From Pelotomaculum terephthalicicum JT (GTDB taxonomy: Bacteria > Bacillota > Desulfotomaculia > Desulfotomaculales > Pelotomaculaceae): a stretch of DNA of 64,000 bases. Numbering within the stretch: position 1 is the stretch's first letter; every line of letters begins with the position of its first letter. Positions 26,201 to 33,942 of this stretch are shown here, piece by piece. The DNA lies in assembly GCF_022410535.1 (NCBI RefSeq), contig NZ_JAKNBL010000010.1:1-64000 (forward strand), written 5' to 3'. A program made the position numbers and the translations under genes. Below the pieces are notes generated by a model. The model did no database searches. It was not told where the DNA came from and saw only the letters and a program-made list of their open reading frames with translations.

Positions 26201-26675
26201 GCAGGCTTTGCACTCCCTGCTCACGCAGGGCGTCCAAGCCCGCGGCCAGGTCTGCCGGCGTAATGCAGTAGGTTTTCATTTCACCCAAAGTGCGGGCCAG
26301 GGTATCGGCAAAACCAGGCTGTCCGGCCGCCCGTCCAAATACCTTCAAATTTCCCCGCCGCTGTTCCAGCAAGCGGCGCAGTGCCATCCGCTTGCCAAGC
26401 TCACCAATATGCGCCCGGGCGGCGCCGCCTACTTCCAACAGCACCCGGTAAGCCAGGCGCCGGAAACTGAGCACCTGAGCGCGGATAAAGCCTTTGACTC
26501 CGGCGGAGGAGACCAGAGCGTATTCTGTCTGGAACGTTGCCTGTTCCGGCACTAATAAAATCAGCGGCGGCCCGTCCGGCCCGGCCAGGAGTTCTTGCCG
26601 GACGGCGTCCAGGCAAGCGCGGGTTTTCCCTACCCCGGCCCTGCCGATAATAAAGCGCAAAGTCATGGTTTTCAT
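23193..26675 (-). CDS. addB: ATP-dependent helicase/nuclease subunit B
   Basis: 1160 residues, the usual AddB length. Walker A GRAGVGKT at residues about 11-18, an inactivated helicase core, a RecB-type nuclease with VIDYKSGR near 935, and the Cys cluster of an Fe-S nuclease: FRSCPFAHFL (about 788) and SCQHCLFSPVC near the end. Its stop overlaps addA by 17 bases; the two form the heterodimeric DNA-end resection enzyme. Weak RBS before ATG 26675 (an in-frame ATG three codons later is possible). Confidence 0.95.
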   Translation of the reverse strand: MKTMTLRFIIGRAGVGKTRACLDAVRQELLAGPDGPPLILLVPEQATFQTEYALVSSAGVKGFIRAQVLSFRRLAYRVLLEVGGAARAHIGELGKRMALRRLLEQRRGNLKVFGRAAGQPGFADTLARTLGEMKTYCITPADLAAGLDALREQGVQSLLTDKLEDLCLLYGELEAYLAGRFTDPDDYLSLLAGRLEKAAAIKESEIWVDGFIGFTPQEYQVLAALLRSSRRINVTLCADLAAMSGSLDDNDLFYPSRETYDILCEIAARERVPVERPLTLEQKKNRFRNSSITYLEENFFRRPAPPAKNTGDGVVLAAAASRRAEVEGVAREIISLCRDQGYRYRDIVVLTRDLDAYDHLIAVVFDDHGIPVFVDRKRPVMSHPLIELVRAALEVVVKDWTYDPVFRYLKTDLIPLAREEVDLLENYVLAHGIRGSRWVDARPWEYRRRLTLEEDLEVSSTEVRELEEINRIRRTATAALAGFHRAVRQAGNVREITIALFNLLSELEVPEMLEGWSRRAETQGLLEVAREHSQVWDMLTALLDQVVETLGDEVLKPADYAAVLDAGFESMRLSLIPPGLDQVVAGSLDRSRSPQARASFIIGVNESVLPARITGQGVLSETERECLQAIGLPLSPGVRRKVFDEQYLVYIALTRSAERLILSYPSADDEGGANMPSPVIARVRELLPGVEERVWAVEPNAAGTEDLEFVTNPGRCLSYLAVQMREAKGGRSLNPIWWDVYNWFARGERREECTRALSGLFYNNKEDRLTPGAAKLLYGQPLKTSVSGIEKFRSCPFAHFLSQGLRLRDRPVFRLGAPDLGQFFHAALKLYGDRVQEMGLDWGELNQKDCRKLAGEVVDYLAPRLQNEILLNSARRRYLTRKIKRTVQRAALVLSEHAQRGKFRPVGLELSFGLEGELPAVTFILSDGSEMAVTGRIDRVDAARGDAGIYLRVIDYKSGRVTINLSDIFHGLKLQLLTYLEVALRQADRLAGGPGLPGAIFYFSLDDPLIKTSGEIPPDEELEKSILRKMRMEGMLLADPAVVGMMDSGLSGPSDLIPVQLKRDGDFAARSAVLTGQQFELLRAYLRMQLLSAGNDIISGVVDIAPYRQGNFRSCQHCLFSPVCSFDELVEGNAYRQIAPVRKDIIWGKLAEILGGEHVE

Positions 26676-26804
26676 TCACCATCCTATAAGCAAAACATCC
26701 CTTAAATGTAATAGAGCATATGTTCGGCACACAAAAACAAAATCCTCCTAATGGAGGAGCAAGATCAAAAAGAACCTTATATTATGATTATGTAATTAAT
26801 GCTT

Positions 26805-27206
26805 CTATTTGCTTGCCGCTTTGCCTTCAACGCGCTTAATAAAGCCCGCCAACTCAACAATGAAACGCTCATGTACGCCGGTGCCAACCAGGTCTACTTC
26901 ATCCTTCACCTCAATATTAAACAAAAGTCGCTTACCGTTCACTTCCACCAGCCGGGAGGTGGCGGTGACATTCATGCCCATAGGAGTTGCGGCCATATGT
27001 TTGACCTCAATTTTCGTTCCCACGGTGGTATAGCCTGCGTCCAGCAACGGGTCAACCGAAGAAAGGGCGGCCTTTTCCATCAGTGCGACCATAGCCGGCG
27101 TTGCAAATACATTTACCGCTCCGCTCCCGTAAGCCATGGCCGTGTTACCCTTATTTACTACAGTCGAGGCTTTTCCTTCAATGCCAACCTTTATTTCACG
27201 CAACAT
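26805..27206 (-). CDS. Hotdog-fold thioesterase, FlK-like
   Basis: 133 residues from ATG 27206, with GGGAGG five bases upstream. The single-domain hotdog pattern of fluoroacetyl-CoA-thioesterase-like proteins is present: VFATPAMVALMEKAA (helix with the Glu), GYTTVGTKIEVKHMAATPMG, then LFNIEVKDEVDLVGTGVHERF with the family H-E-R. It probably hydrolyses a small acyl-CoA; substrate unknown. Family members often act as housekeeping thioesterases. Single-gene unit. Confidence 0.82.
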   Translation of the reverse strand: MLREIKVGIEGKASTVVNKGNTAMAYGSGAVNVFATPAMVALMEKAALSSVDPLLDAGYTTVGTKIEVKHMAATPMGMNVTATSRLVEVNGKRLLFNIEVKDEVDLVGTGVHERFIVELAGFIKRVEGKAASK

Positions 27207-27368
27207 GCTATACCTCCCAGATATATCCAATCAGTTAACATTTTTTGAACGAATCACAAGAATTAAACATATTATATCATAATTTTATCATAGAATAAAT
27301 TTGTAATATAATTTTATTCCTGTATTAATTCAGGTCATTTTATTTAAATTTTTTCTACAATGTTCATA

Positions 27369-27397
27369 TTGACTCATTCTAAATATTCTGATAATAT
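27369..27397 (+). promoter_or_regulatory. Sigma-A promoter of the 29-aa peptide gene
   Basis: TTGACT (27369-27374), a 17-base spacer and TAATAT (27392-27397), in an AT-rich region. Predicted transcription start near 27404, 40 bases before the ATG. Confidence 0.75.
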
Positions 27398-27443
27398 GAT
27401 AATAAAAAATAATCTAAATTTTTTAGGGGAAGGGGGAACATTT

Positions 27444-27533
27444 ATGAACGCTTTACTTGCTAAATCCAAAGAACAAAGTACGGCGGAACAAGATCAAATT
27501 GATGTTTACCTTGTACCCATTCTATTATACTAA
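27444..27533 (+). CDS. 29-aa peptide gene with hydrophobic C-terminus
   Basis: Encodes MNALLAKSKEQSTAEQDQID followed by VYLVPILLY. AGGGGAAGGGGG lies seven bases before the ATG, a very strong RBS. A near-consensus promoter is upstream and a hairpin begins two bases after the stop codon, so the whole transcript would be about 155 nucleotides with this ORF as its only content. The first 20 residues are charged and polar, the last nine hydrophobic and aromatic. That is a leader-plus-core shape seen in signalling or modified peptides, but no Cys/Ser/Thr cluster is present in the last part. No family recognised; a leader peptide or small membrane peptide is equally possible. Confidence 0.6.
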   Translation: MNALLAKSKEQSTAEQDQIDVYLVPILLY

Positions 27534-27534
27534 A

Positions 27535-27560
27535 ACACCCGCGTAACGGCGGGTGTTCTT
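27535..27560. terminator. Shared terminator of the peptide gene and the CoA-disulfide reductase gene
   Basis: ACACCCGC (27535-27542) pairs with GCGGGTGT (27549-27556); TCTTTC follows on the plus strand and TTTTAG on the minus strand. It lies between convergent stops. Confidence 0.75.
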
Positions 27561-29216
27561 TCATAATGCCGCGCTCCAGTTCATGTACCCCCCGCTGAGA
27601 TTAAATACTTCACGGAAACCACTTTGCTGCAAAATTTTTAACGCCAGGTAAGAACGGTAACCGCTACGGCAATATACGACGGTCTTTTTCCGGGAGTCCA
27701 GCCGGCTGATATCCTGACGAAAGTGGTCAAGCGGTAAATGGACCGCCCCGGAGATATAGCCTTGATTGAATTCCTCGGTGGTGCGCACGTCAACAAGCTG
27801 TATATCCGCGCTGTTGCTTAGCTCCCGCCGCAAGTCCCGCGCCGTCAGGGTGGGAACCTCGCCCCGCAGAATATTTGATGCCACCATGCCGGCCATACTC
27901 ACCGGGTCTTTGGCGGATGAATAAGGCGGCGCATATGCCAGCTCCAAATTCTCCATGTCCTTTACCGAAAAACCGGCGGCCATTGCTGTCGCCAAAACAT
28001 CAATGCGTTTATCCACGCCCTGATAACCAACGGCCTGAGCACCCAGCAAACGCCCGGTTTCTTTATCAGCCATTAATTTTATCAACATAAATTTAGCTCC
28101 GGGGTAATAGCCGGCATGATCCAGGGGGTATGTGTAAGAAATATCGTATTGATATCCGGCATCGATCACTTCCTGCTCATTCAACCCGGTTTTTGCCACC
28201 GTCAACTTACCGATTCTGACAATACCGGACCCCAGTACTCCCCGAAATTCCATGTTGCCGCCCGCGGCGTTAGCCCCGGCCGTTCTCCCCTGCTTGTTTG
28301 CGGGTCCGGCCAAGGGTAAGCGGACCGGTCGTCCGGATACAAGATGCCTGGTTTGAACGATATCACCGGCGGCGTATATATCCGGATCACTGGTCTGCAT
28401 CTTTTCGTTTACTTCCAACCCGCCTGTCACACCTATTTTCAGACCAGCCTCCCGGGCCAGTTCCAACCTCGGCCGTACACCTATTGCCGACACGGCCAGA
28501 TCGGCCTGCAGAATACGGCCACTATTCAACTCAACCTGCTGCAGAATACCTGACCCCAAGAAACGGCGGACGCCATCCCCCAGGATCATTTGAATACCCT
28601 CATCTCTTAAGTGGCCGGCCACCAATTCTGCCACTTCCGGGTCCCACGCCGGGAGAACTTGGGGCAGCATTTCCACCAAAGACACTTCCAAACCGCGGGC
28701 AAGCAGGGCTTCCAGGGCTTCCAGACCAACAAAGCCGCCGCCAATAATTACAGCGGTGCGCGCACCCAGACCGGCAAGCAAAGCGCTTATTGAGTCGGCA
28801 TCCGGTATGGTCCACAAATGAAAGATATTTGCCAGCCCGGAACCTTCCAGGGGAGGCAGCACAGGGGCACTGCCTGTGGCAAGAATAAGCTTGTCGTACT
28901 TTTCCCTGTATCCTTCTCCCGCAGCCAAATTTTTTACGACCACCTGCTTCCCTGCCGGGTCAATAGATAAAGCCTTTTGTTGAAGTCGCACTTCAATGTT
29001 GAAATGGTCCTTAAATCTTTCCGGAGTTGTAATCAGGAGGTCTTCTCTTTTCGGTATGACCCGTCCCACATAATACGGCAAACCACAGTTGGCAAAAGAA
29101 ACAAAAGGGCCTTGTTCGAGAATAATTATTTCCGCGGCTTCGTCTGTCCGGCGGGCTTTGGCGGCGGCGCTGGCACCGGCTGCCACTCCGCCGACAACCA
29201 ATATTTTCGTCGGCAT
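27561..29216 (-). CDS. CoA-disulfide reductase with C-terminal rhodanese domain
   Basis: 551 residues. A pyridine nucleotide-disulfide oxidoreductase with FAD-binding VVGGVAAGASAA (7-18), the single active Cys of the CoA-disulfide reductase/NADH oxidase class in SFANCGLPYY (C44), NAD-binding IIGGGFVGLEALEAL (about 158-172) and IYAAGDI (about 280-286). The last 100 residues are a rhodanese domain with VVYCRSGYRS. The CoADR-Rhd fusion reduces CoA disulfide or per/polysulfide with NAD(P)H and fits thiol and sulfur metabolism in an anaerobe. It follows the histidine kinase gene by 23 bases on the same strand. Confidence 0.92.
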   Translation of the reverse strand: MPTKILVVGGVAAGASAAAKARRTDEAAEIIILEQGPFVSFANCGLPYYVGRVIPKREDLLITTPERFKDHFNIEVRLQQKALSIDPAGKQVVVKNLAAGEGYREKYDKLILATGSAPVLPPLEGSGLANIFHLWTIPDADSISALLAGLGARTAVIIGGGFVGLEALEALLARGLEVSLVEMLPQVLPAWDPEVAELVAGHLRDEGIQMILGDGVRRFLGSGILQQVELNSGRILQADLAVSAIGVRPRLELAREAGLKIGVTGGLEVNEKMQTSDPDIYAAGDIVQTRHLVSGRPVRLPLAGPANKQGRTAGANAAGGNMEFRGVLGSGIVRIGKLTVAKTGLNEQEVIDAGYQYDISYTYPLDHAGYYPGAKFMLIKLMADKETGRLLGAQAVGYQGVDKRIDVLATAMAAGFSVKDMENLELAYAPPYSSAKDPVSMAGMVASNILRGEVPTLTARDLRRELSNSADIQLVDVRTTEEFNQGYISGAVHLPLDHFRQDISRLDSRKKTVVYCRSGYRSYLALKILQQSGFREVFNLSGGYMNWSAAL

Positions 29217-29239
29217 ACAATACTCCTCCCGGCAAGTTT

Positions 29240-30640
29240 TTAAACAACGGTACTTGTATTATGCCCGTTAACAGGCAGTTCAAAGGTAAAAGTGCTGCCC
29301 TCGCCCACCTTGCTTTTAACCTGTACGTTGCCATGATGAACGTCGATAATATGCTTCACGATAGACAAGCCGAGCCCGGTGCCTCCCTGCTCCCTCGAAC
29401 GTGCTTTGTCCACGCGGTAAAAGCGCTCAAACACCCTGGATATACTGTCCTCGGGGATGCCTATTCCGTTATCCTGGACTTCGACTTTGACTTTGTCTCC
29501 ACTAGATTGGGCACTGACACGAATCATCCCGCCGTTTTGAGTATAACTCACCGCGTTGTCGATTAAATTAATTAAAACCTGTCCGAGCATGTCAGGATCC
29601 CCGTGCACCATCGGCAGTTTTTCAGGAAGGACAACTTCTATGTTCAAGTCTTTTTCCGCTGCGCGAGGTTTAAAAATTGCCACGGTACGCTCCATTAATT
29701 CATGCATGGACACCGGTTGCCAGTCAGGCGCCACCTTATGGTCCTCAATTTTGGACAAGTTCAGCAATTCATCAATTAACCTGGTCAACCGCTCCGACTC
29801 AACGTAGATAATCTCTAAAAAATGCTTGGTTGTCTGCGCGTCTTCCAGGGCGCCGTCCAGCAGTGTCTCAGTAAAGCCCTTGATTGAAGTTAAAGGAGTC
29901 CGTAGTTCGTGAGAAACGTTGGCCACAAACTCACTGCGCATTTCCTCTAATTTCTTTCTGCCGGTAAAATCCCTCAGCAGCGCCACCATCCCGCCCCCGT
30001 CAACGCCAGTATCCATGAGCGGGGTCACTTGCACACGGAATAAACGAGGTTCAGGCGTCATAAGCTGAATTTGTTTTTGCACCGGCCGCCCGGTTTCAAG
30101 AAATTGGTTCAGCACCTTTTCAAAATCGCTGTTTCTGATCACTCTGCGTATGTTTTTGCCTTTGCTTGCTTCCTGAGTAGTGCCGAAAAACTTTTCCACA
30201 ATGGGGTTGACGAGAATTACGCGGCCCCAATTGTCCATCGCGATAACACCGTCACACATGCTGGCTAGAATCGCCTGGACTTTGTTTTTCTCCGAAATAA
30301 CATCATCAATATTTTTTTTCAGCTCCCTGGACAGGTAATTGATCGAACGCGCCAAGTCGCCGGTCTCGTCCTGTGCGAAGATGCGTATCTCCTGTTCCAG
30401 GTTGCCCCTGGCCATATCCTGGGCGATACTAGACATTTCCTCAATAGGGTTAATCAAACGCCTGTAAGTGATCCAGGCAAGTATCGCGGCGCTGATAAAA
30501 ACGACAACTCCCATTTCCCAAAGAATGGGTTTATGCAGGGCATACAGCTGCGCCAGGGCTAAAAAACCCAGGAAGAGAAAAAAATAACTAATCAGTGGTC
30601 TCCATCCTATCCCAAGGAATGGTTTTGCAACGGGTGACAC
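29240..30640 (-). CDS. PhoR/WalK-like sensor histidine kinase
   Basis: 466 residues from GTG 30640, chosen for AAGGAGG seven bases upstream; an in-frame ATG at 30727 lacks an RBS and would overlap the previous stop. Two transmembrane segments close together (about 17-36 and 42-62) leave only a few residues outside, so sensing is probably within the membrane or cytoplasmic. Then HAMP (about 63-115), PAS (about 120-225), HisKA with VSHELRTPL, and the ATPase boxes LINLIDNAV, VQDNGIGIP and GGTGLGLSIV. The adjacent response regulator has only a receiver domain. Confidence 0.9.
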   Translation of the reverse strand: MSPVAKPFLGIGWRPLISYFFLFLGFLALAQLYALHKPILWEMGVVVFISAAILAWITYRRLINPIEEMSSIAQDMARGNLEQEIRIFAQDETGDLARSINYLSRELKKNIDDVISEKNKVQAILASMCDGVIAMDNWGRVILVNPIVEKFFGTTQEASKGKNIRRVIRNSDFEKVLNQFLETGRPVQKQIQLMTPEPRLFRVQVTPLMDTGVDGGGMVALLRDFTGRKKLEEMRSEFVANVSHELRTPLTSIKGFTETLLDGALEDAQTTKHFLEIIYVESERLTRLIDELLNLSKIEDHKVAPDWQPVSMHELMERTVAIFKPRAAEKDLNIEVVLPEKLPMVHGDPDMLGQVLINLIDNAVSYTQNGGMIRVSAQSSGDKVKVEVQDNGIGIPEDSISRVFERFYRVDKARSREQGGTGLGLSIVKHIIDVHHGNVQVKSKVGEGSTFTFELPVNGHNTSTVV

Positions 30641-30710
30641 TTCCCAATCCTCCTTAAACCGTACCTGCCCCGGCCATATTTCACCGGTAAGGTTTCCATC
30701 CGGCAGGCAT

Positions 30711-31085
30711 TCAATGTTTGTTCTCATTTAGTCTGTTTTTAATTCTAGCCGACAGCTCCCGCGGGCTAAAAGGCTTGGTCACATAATCATCAGCGCCCAT
30801 TTCCAGCCCCAGCATCCGGTCGAGTTCCTCGGCCCTGGCACTGAGCATAATGATCGGAATACTTTTAGTCATCGTATCATTACGCAGTTCCAGGCATACT
30901 TCCAGGCCGTCCATTTCCGGCAACATGACGTCCAGCAAGATCAAATCCGGGGCTTCAGTCCGGGCAAGTTCAAGCCCTCGAACGCCGTCCAGGGCAGTCA
31001 ATACCTGATAACCTTCCCGCTCAAGATTAAAGCGGACTAATTCAAGGATATTCTTTTCATCTTCGACCACCAATATCCTTGGCAT
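30711..31085 (-). CDS. Receiver-only response regulator
   Basis: 124 residues from ATG 31085 (GTG 31094 possible). A complete CheY-like receiver: acidic pair VVEDE, phospho-acceptor LLDVMLPEMDG, signalling Ser in MLSAR, and Lys in VTKPF. It ends at ARIKNRLNENKH, exactly where the linker to a PhoP/OmpR winged helix would begin; no DNA-binding domain follows, and the 70 bases to the kinase start do not encode a remnant. So it is a stand-alone receiver paired with a PhoR-like kinase. It may act on another protein, or be a phospho-relay or phosphate sink. Confidence 0.9.
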   Translation of the reverse strand: MPRILVVEDEKNILELVRFNLEREGYQVLTALDGVRGLELARTEAPDLILLDVMLPEMDGLEVCLELRNDTMTKSIPIIMLSARAEELDRMLGLEMGADDYVTKPFSPRELSARIKNRLNENKH

Positions 31086-31102
31086 CTTGATCACCCTTTC
31101 AT

Positions 31103-31921
31103 CTATTTCAACATGATAAACGACGCCATCCTACCGGTTATCCCTCCTGCAGCCCGGTAAGAAAAGAACTGATCATTCCGGCAGGAAGTGCAAACGCCAG
31201 CCATAGCTATGCTGCTTTCCGGCAAGCCGGCTTCCAGGAGGGTGTGGTAATTAGCCTTCCATAAATTCAAGCGCCATTTTCCGGGATGTATGGATTCCAC
31301 TAATTCCGCCCAGTTGGAAAAGCTTTTTTTAAACAACCCGATGACCTGCCCGTTCACTTCATAACAGCAGGGCCCGATGGAAGGCCCCACGCCGGCCAGA
31401 CAGTCCGCCGGATTAGTTCCGCATACCTTAACCATCTTTTGAACAGTTTTTAAACCTATTTTAGCAACCGTCCCCTTCCATCCGGCGTGGGCCAGCGCCA
31501 CCACCCCCTGAACCGGATCGAGAAGGAAAATCGGCACGCAGTCCGCATAATAACTGGATAGAGGCACACCCGGCACGGCAGTGACCAGGGCGTCAACATC
31601 CGGCAGCGCATCTTCAAATACCCTGGCGCCTCTTCCCTTATCGCTCAAAACCACCACTTCAACATTGTCGCCGTGCACCTGCCTGCCGGCCACGATATCA
31701 TCCGGGTTTATACCCAGGGCGCGGCAGGCCAGCGCTCTGTTCGCCCGCACGTTTTCAACAGCGTCACCGACGTGAAAAGCGGTGTTCAATGATGAATACG
31801 GCCCCCGGCTCTCACCGCCGCCCCGGGTGGTAAATCCATGCTTCACCTGGCCGGTGGCTTCAAACATGGGGATCTGATAAAACTGCAAGTGATTTTTTAC
31901 TTCAGTAACAAAGCCTCTCAT
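31103..31921 (-). CDS. pgeF: Peptidoglycan editing factor / polyphenol oxidase family (PgeF)
   Basis: 272 residues. Family signature residues are visible: HGFTTRGGG...SLNTAFHVGD near the N-terminus, QVHGDNVEVV (about 83-92), ADCVPIFLLD (about 126-135), LAHAGWKGTV (about 141-150) and GPSIGPCCYEV (about 178-188), with the Zn/Cu His-Cys set. YfiH/PgeF (DUF152) proteins are purine nucleoside phosphorylase/adenosine deaminase-like or peptidoglycan-editing enzymes. The start overlaps the stop of the beta-CASP gene by four bases (ATGA). In Bacillus the orthologue (ylmD) sits behind sigG; here it is 9 kb away. Confidence 0.9.
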   Translation of the reverse strand: MRGFVTEVKNHLQFYQIPMFEATGQVKHGFTTRGGGESRGPYSSLNTAFHVGDAVENVRANRALACRALGINPDDIVAGRQVHGDNVEVVVLSDKGRGARVFEDALPDVDALVTAVPGVPLSSYYADCVPIFLLDPVQGVVALAHAGWKGTVAKIGLKTVQKMVKVCGTNPADCLAGVGPSIGPCCYEVNGQVIGLFKKSFSNWAELVESIHPGKWRLNLWKANYHTLLEAGLPESSIAMAGVCTSCRNDQFFSYRAAGGITGRMASFIMLK

Positions 31922-33471
31922 CCTGTTTTTTTCAATCCCTCGTCCAAGTAAGTTTCCAAATCAGTCATGCGCCGAATTATTTCCTCCCGTTGAGATTGCG
32001 GCAAATCACAATCAAGAAGATTACGCAGCTTAGATGATAGCGAGGCATATACGGTTCTAAGCGGATCCGCCGCGCTTGCCGCAATAAGATTAACGGTCTG
32101 CCGCCAGGTAGGAACCGTGGCGTTAAAACCCAGCTCAGCACGAATTAAACCGGCTAAGGCGTTGGAGGAATCGGGTTCACCGTGTACTACAAAAATCTCT
32201 CTCGGAGGTATTTGAAAGCCCCTGACCCACTCCATTAATTCCGCCTGGTCGGCGTGCGCCGAGTAACCATCGATCGACCTGACATCGGCCCGGACAGCTA
32301 TTTCATCGCCAAATATCCGCACTGTCTTCTCCCCGTCTAAAATTAGCCGCCCGAGAGTGCCGGGCGGTTGATAGCCGACAAAAAGCACGGTTGATTCGGG
32401 GCGCCAAAGGTTGTATTTCAAATGGTGCCTGATGCGGCCGGCCTCGCACATACCGCTGGCGGAAATAACAATGGCGCCGCTGACGTTGTTCAAGGACTTG
32501 GACTCCTCGGCGGTTTTGGTGAATCTTATCCCCGGCAAATTGATTGGGTTTCCGCTTCTTTTGATCAAATCAAGCGTTTCCTGGTCGAAATACGCCTGGC
32601 TGTGCTGAAAAACCGCGGTCGCGGCCGTGCTTAACGGACTGTCGATATATATCGCCATTGGCGGCATCCTTTTCGCCTCCGCGAGGAGACTGAGGTGGTA
32701 AAGCAGATCCTGAGTGCGCTCAACGGCAAAAGCGGGGATAATAAGATTACCACCCTTCTTATAGGTTTCCCAAATTGCTTCATGCAATAATTCCATTTCA
32801 TCTTCGTTTTGCTCATGCATGCGGTTGCCATAGGTCGACTCCATGACCACATAATCAGCTTGACTGATTATTGACGGGTCTTTTATCAATGGTTGGTCCT
32901 TCCTGCCGATATCGCCGGAAAAAACCAGTTTAATCTCGTCGTTCCCTTCCTTAACCCACAACTCGATCATCGCTGATCCGAGAATATGACCGGCGTCAAC
33001 AAACCGCACTCTGATCTCAGGTGTTAGCTGGACTATTTCATCATATGAAACCGGGCTAAAAGAAGACAGGCTGTTGTACGCGTCCCTCACATCATAAACA
33101 GGTTCTATCATAGCTTTGTTGGCGCGACGGTTTTTGCGGTTCTTGCGTTCAACCTCCATTTCCTGAATATGCCCGCTGTCGGGCAGTAAGACCTCGCACA
33201 ACTCCACTGTGGGAGCGGTGGTGATTATTTTGCCGCGAAAACCATACCTGACGAACTTGGGTATCAAGCCGCTATGATCAATATGTGCGTGAGTGAGCAA
33301 CAAGAAATCAACACTGCCGGGAGGCGCAAGGATTTTGCCGTAATTACGTTCCCTGATTTCTTTGGGTCCCTGGAACATCCCACAGTCAACCATTATTCTA
33401 GTATTTGCCGTGTCCAGCAGGTAGCATGAACCAGTTACCGTGCCTGCCGCTCCCAAAAATTGCAGTTGCAT
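31918..33471 (-). CDS. Beta-CASP metallo-beta-lactamase-fold RNA-processing hydrolase
   Basis: 517 residues from ATG 33471, with GGAGGG seven bases upstream. MBL core: LLLTHAHIDHSGLIPK (about 57-72), VDAGHILGSAMIEL (about 158-171) and FSGDIGR (about 184-190). The beta-CASP insert has YIDSPLS (about 278-284), and RNase-J/CPSF-type motifs follow: ISASGMCEAGRIRHHL (about 340-355), GYSAHADQ (about 403-410) and VHGEPDSS (about 428-435). This is the Ysh1/CPSF73-like bacterial family, likely an RNA endonuclease or exonuclease. Cotranscribed with pgeF. Confidence 0.9.
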   Translation of the reverse strand: MQLQFLGAAGTVTGSCYLLDTANTRIMVDCGMFQGPKEIRERNYGKILAPPGSVDFLLLTHAHIDHSGLIPKFVRYGFRGKIITTAPTVELCEVLLPDSGHIQEMEVERKNRKNRRANKAMIEPVYDVRDAYNSLSSFSPVSYDEIVQLTPEIRVRFVDAGHILGSAMIELWVKEGNDEIKLVFSGDIGRKDQPLIKDPSIISQADYVVMESTYGNRMHEQNEDEMELLHEAIWETYKKGGNLIIPAFAVERTQDLLYHLSLLAEAKRMPPMAIYIDSPLSTAATAVFQHSQAYFDQETLDLIKRSGNPINLPGIRFTKTAEESKSLNNVSGAIVISASGMCEAGRIRHHLKYNLWRPESTVLFVGYQPPGTLGRLILDGEKTVRIFGDEIAVRADVRSIDGYSAHADQAELMEWVRGFQIPPREIFVVHGEPDSSNALAGLIRAELGFNATVPTWRQTVNLIAASAADPLRTVYASLSSKLRNLLDCDLPQSQREEIIRRMTDLETYLDEGLKKTG

Positions 33472-33656
33472 TAGAGTCCCTCCCCCTCTTCCCACATTAG
33501 CAGGTATATGAAACTAAATAATGTATATAAGATAATTCCTCTCCACAACCCTTGATCCCTCTTTTTTCAGATAAAAAGTAACGGCCGCTTGACATGGCAA
33601 CCCCAAATGGCATACTCTAGAAAAGTAATATTGCTGATTAAAGTGAGGTAATTCAT

Positions 33657-33875
33657 ATGCCGATTTACGAGTTTCGGTGCACCGGGTGCGGTAGTCGTTT
33701 CGAAAAGCTATGCCAATTGGATGAAAGCGGTGAAGGCTTAAGGTGCCCCAGTTGCGGCGCCGCATCCCCCAAACGGGTGATGTCATCTTTTCGCGCCGCC
33801 GGCGGTGGGGTAAACAGCGGGGATGCCGGCTGCAGCACCTGCGGTTCTTCAAATTGCAGCACTTGCGGACATTAG
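33657..33875 (+). CDS. FmdB-family zinc-ribbon protein
   Basis: 72 residues starting MPIYEFRCTGCGSRFEKLCQ. Four cysteines in two CxxC pairs (C8, C11, C30, C33) make the FmdB/CxxC_CXXC_SSSS zinc ribbon. A flexible Gly/Ser-rich tail ends with further CSTCG repeats, the expected tail of this family. Putative regulatory or RNA-binding role, not established. RBS GAGG before ATG; it is followed by a strong terminator. Confidence 0.9.
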   Translation: MPIYEFRCTGCGSRFEKLCQLDESGEGLRCPSCGAASPKRVMSSFRAAGGGVNSGDAGCSTCGSSNCSTCGH

Positions 33876-33889
33876 CCTGAAGAAATGCA

Positions 33890-33929
33890 CAAGGAGGCAG
33901 GCGGAAACACTGCCTCCTTGCTGTTTTTG
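33890..33929 (+). terminator. Rho-independent terminator
   Basis: CAAGGAGGCAG (33890-33900) pairs perfectly with CTGCCTCCTTG (33910-33920), then TGTTTTTG. Confidence 0.9.
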
Positions 33930-33942
33930 TAGAAAAATGATT

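Noticed and set aside
19707-26555. Many 60-195-residue ORFs opposite addA and addB
   Set aside because: They are mirror frames of the GC-richer addAB genes, lack RBSs and resemble no family.
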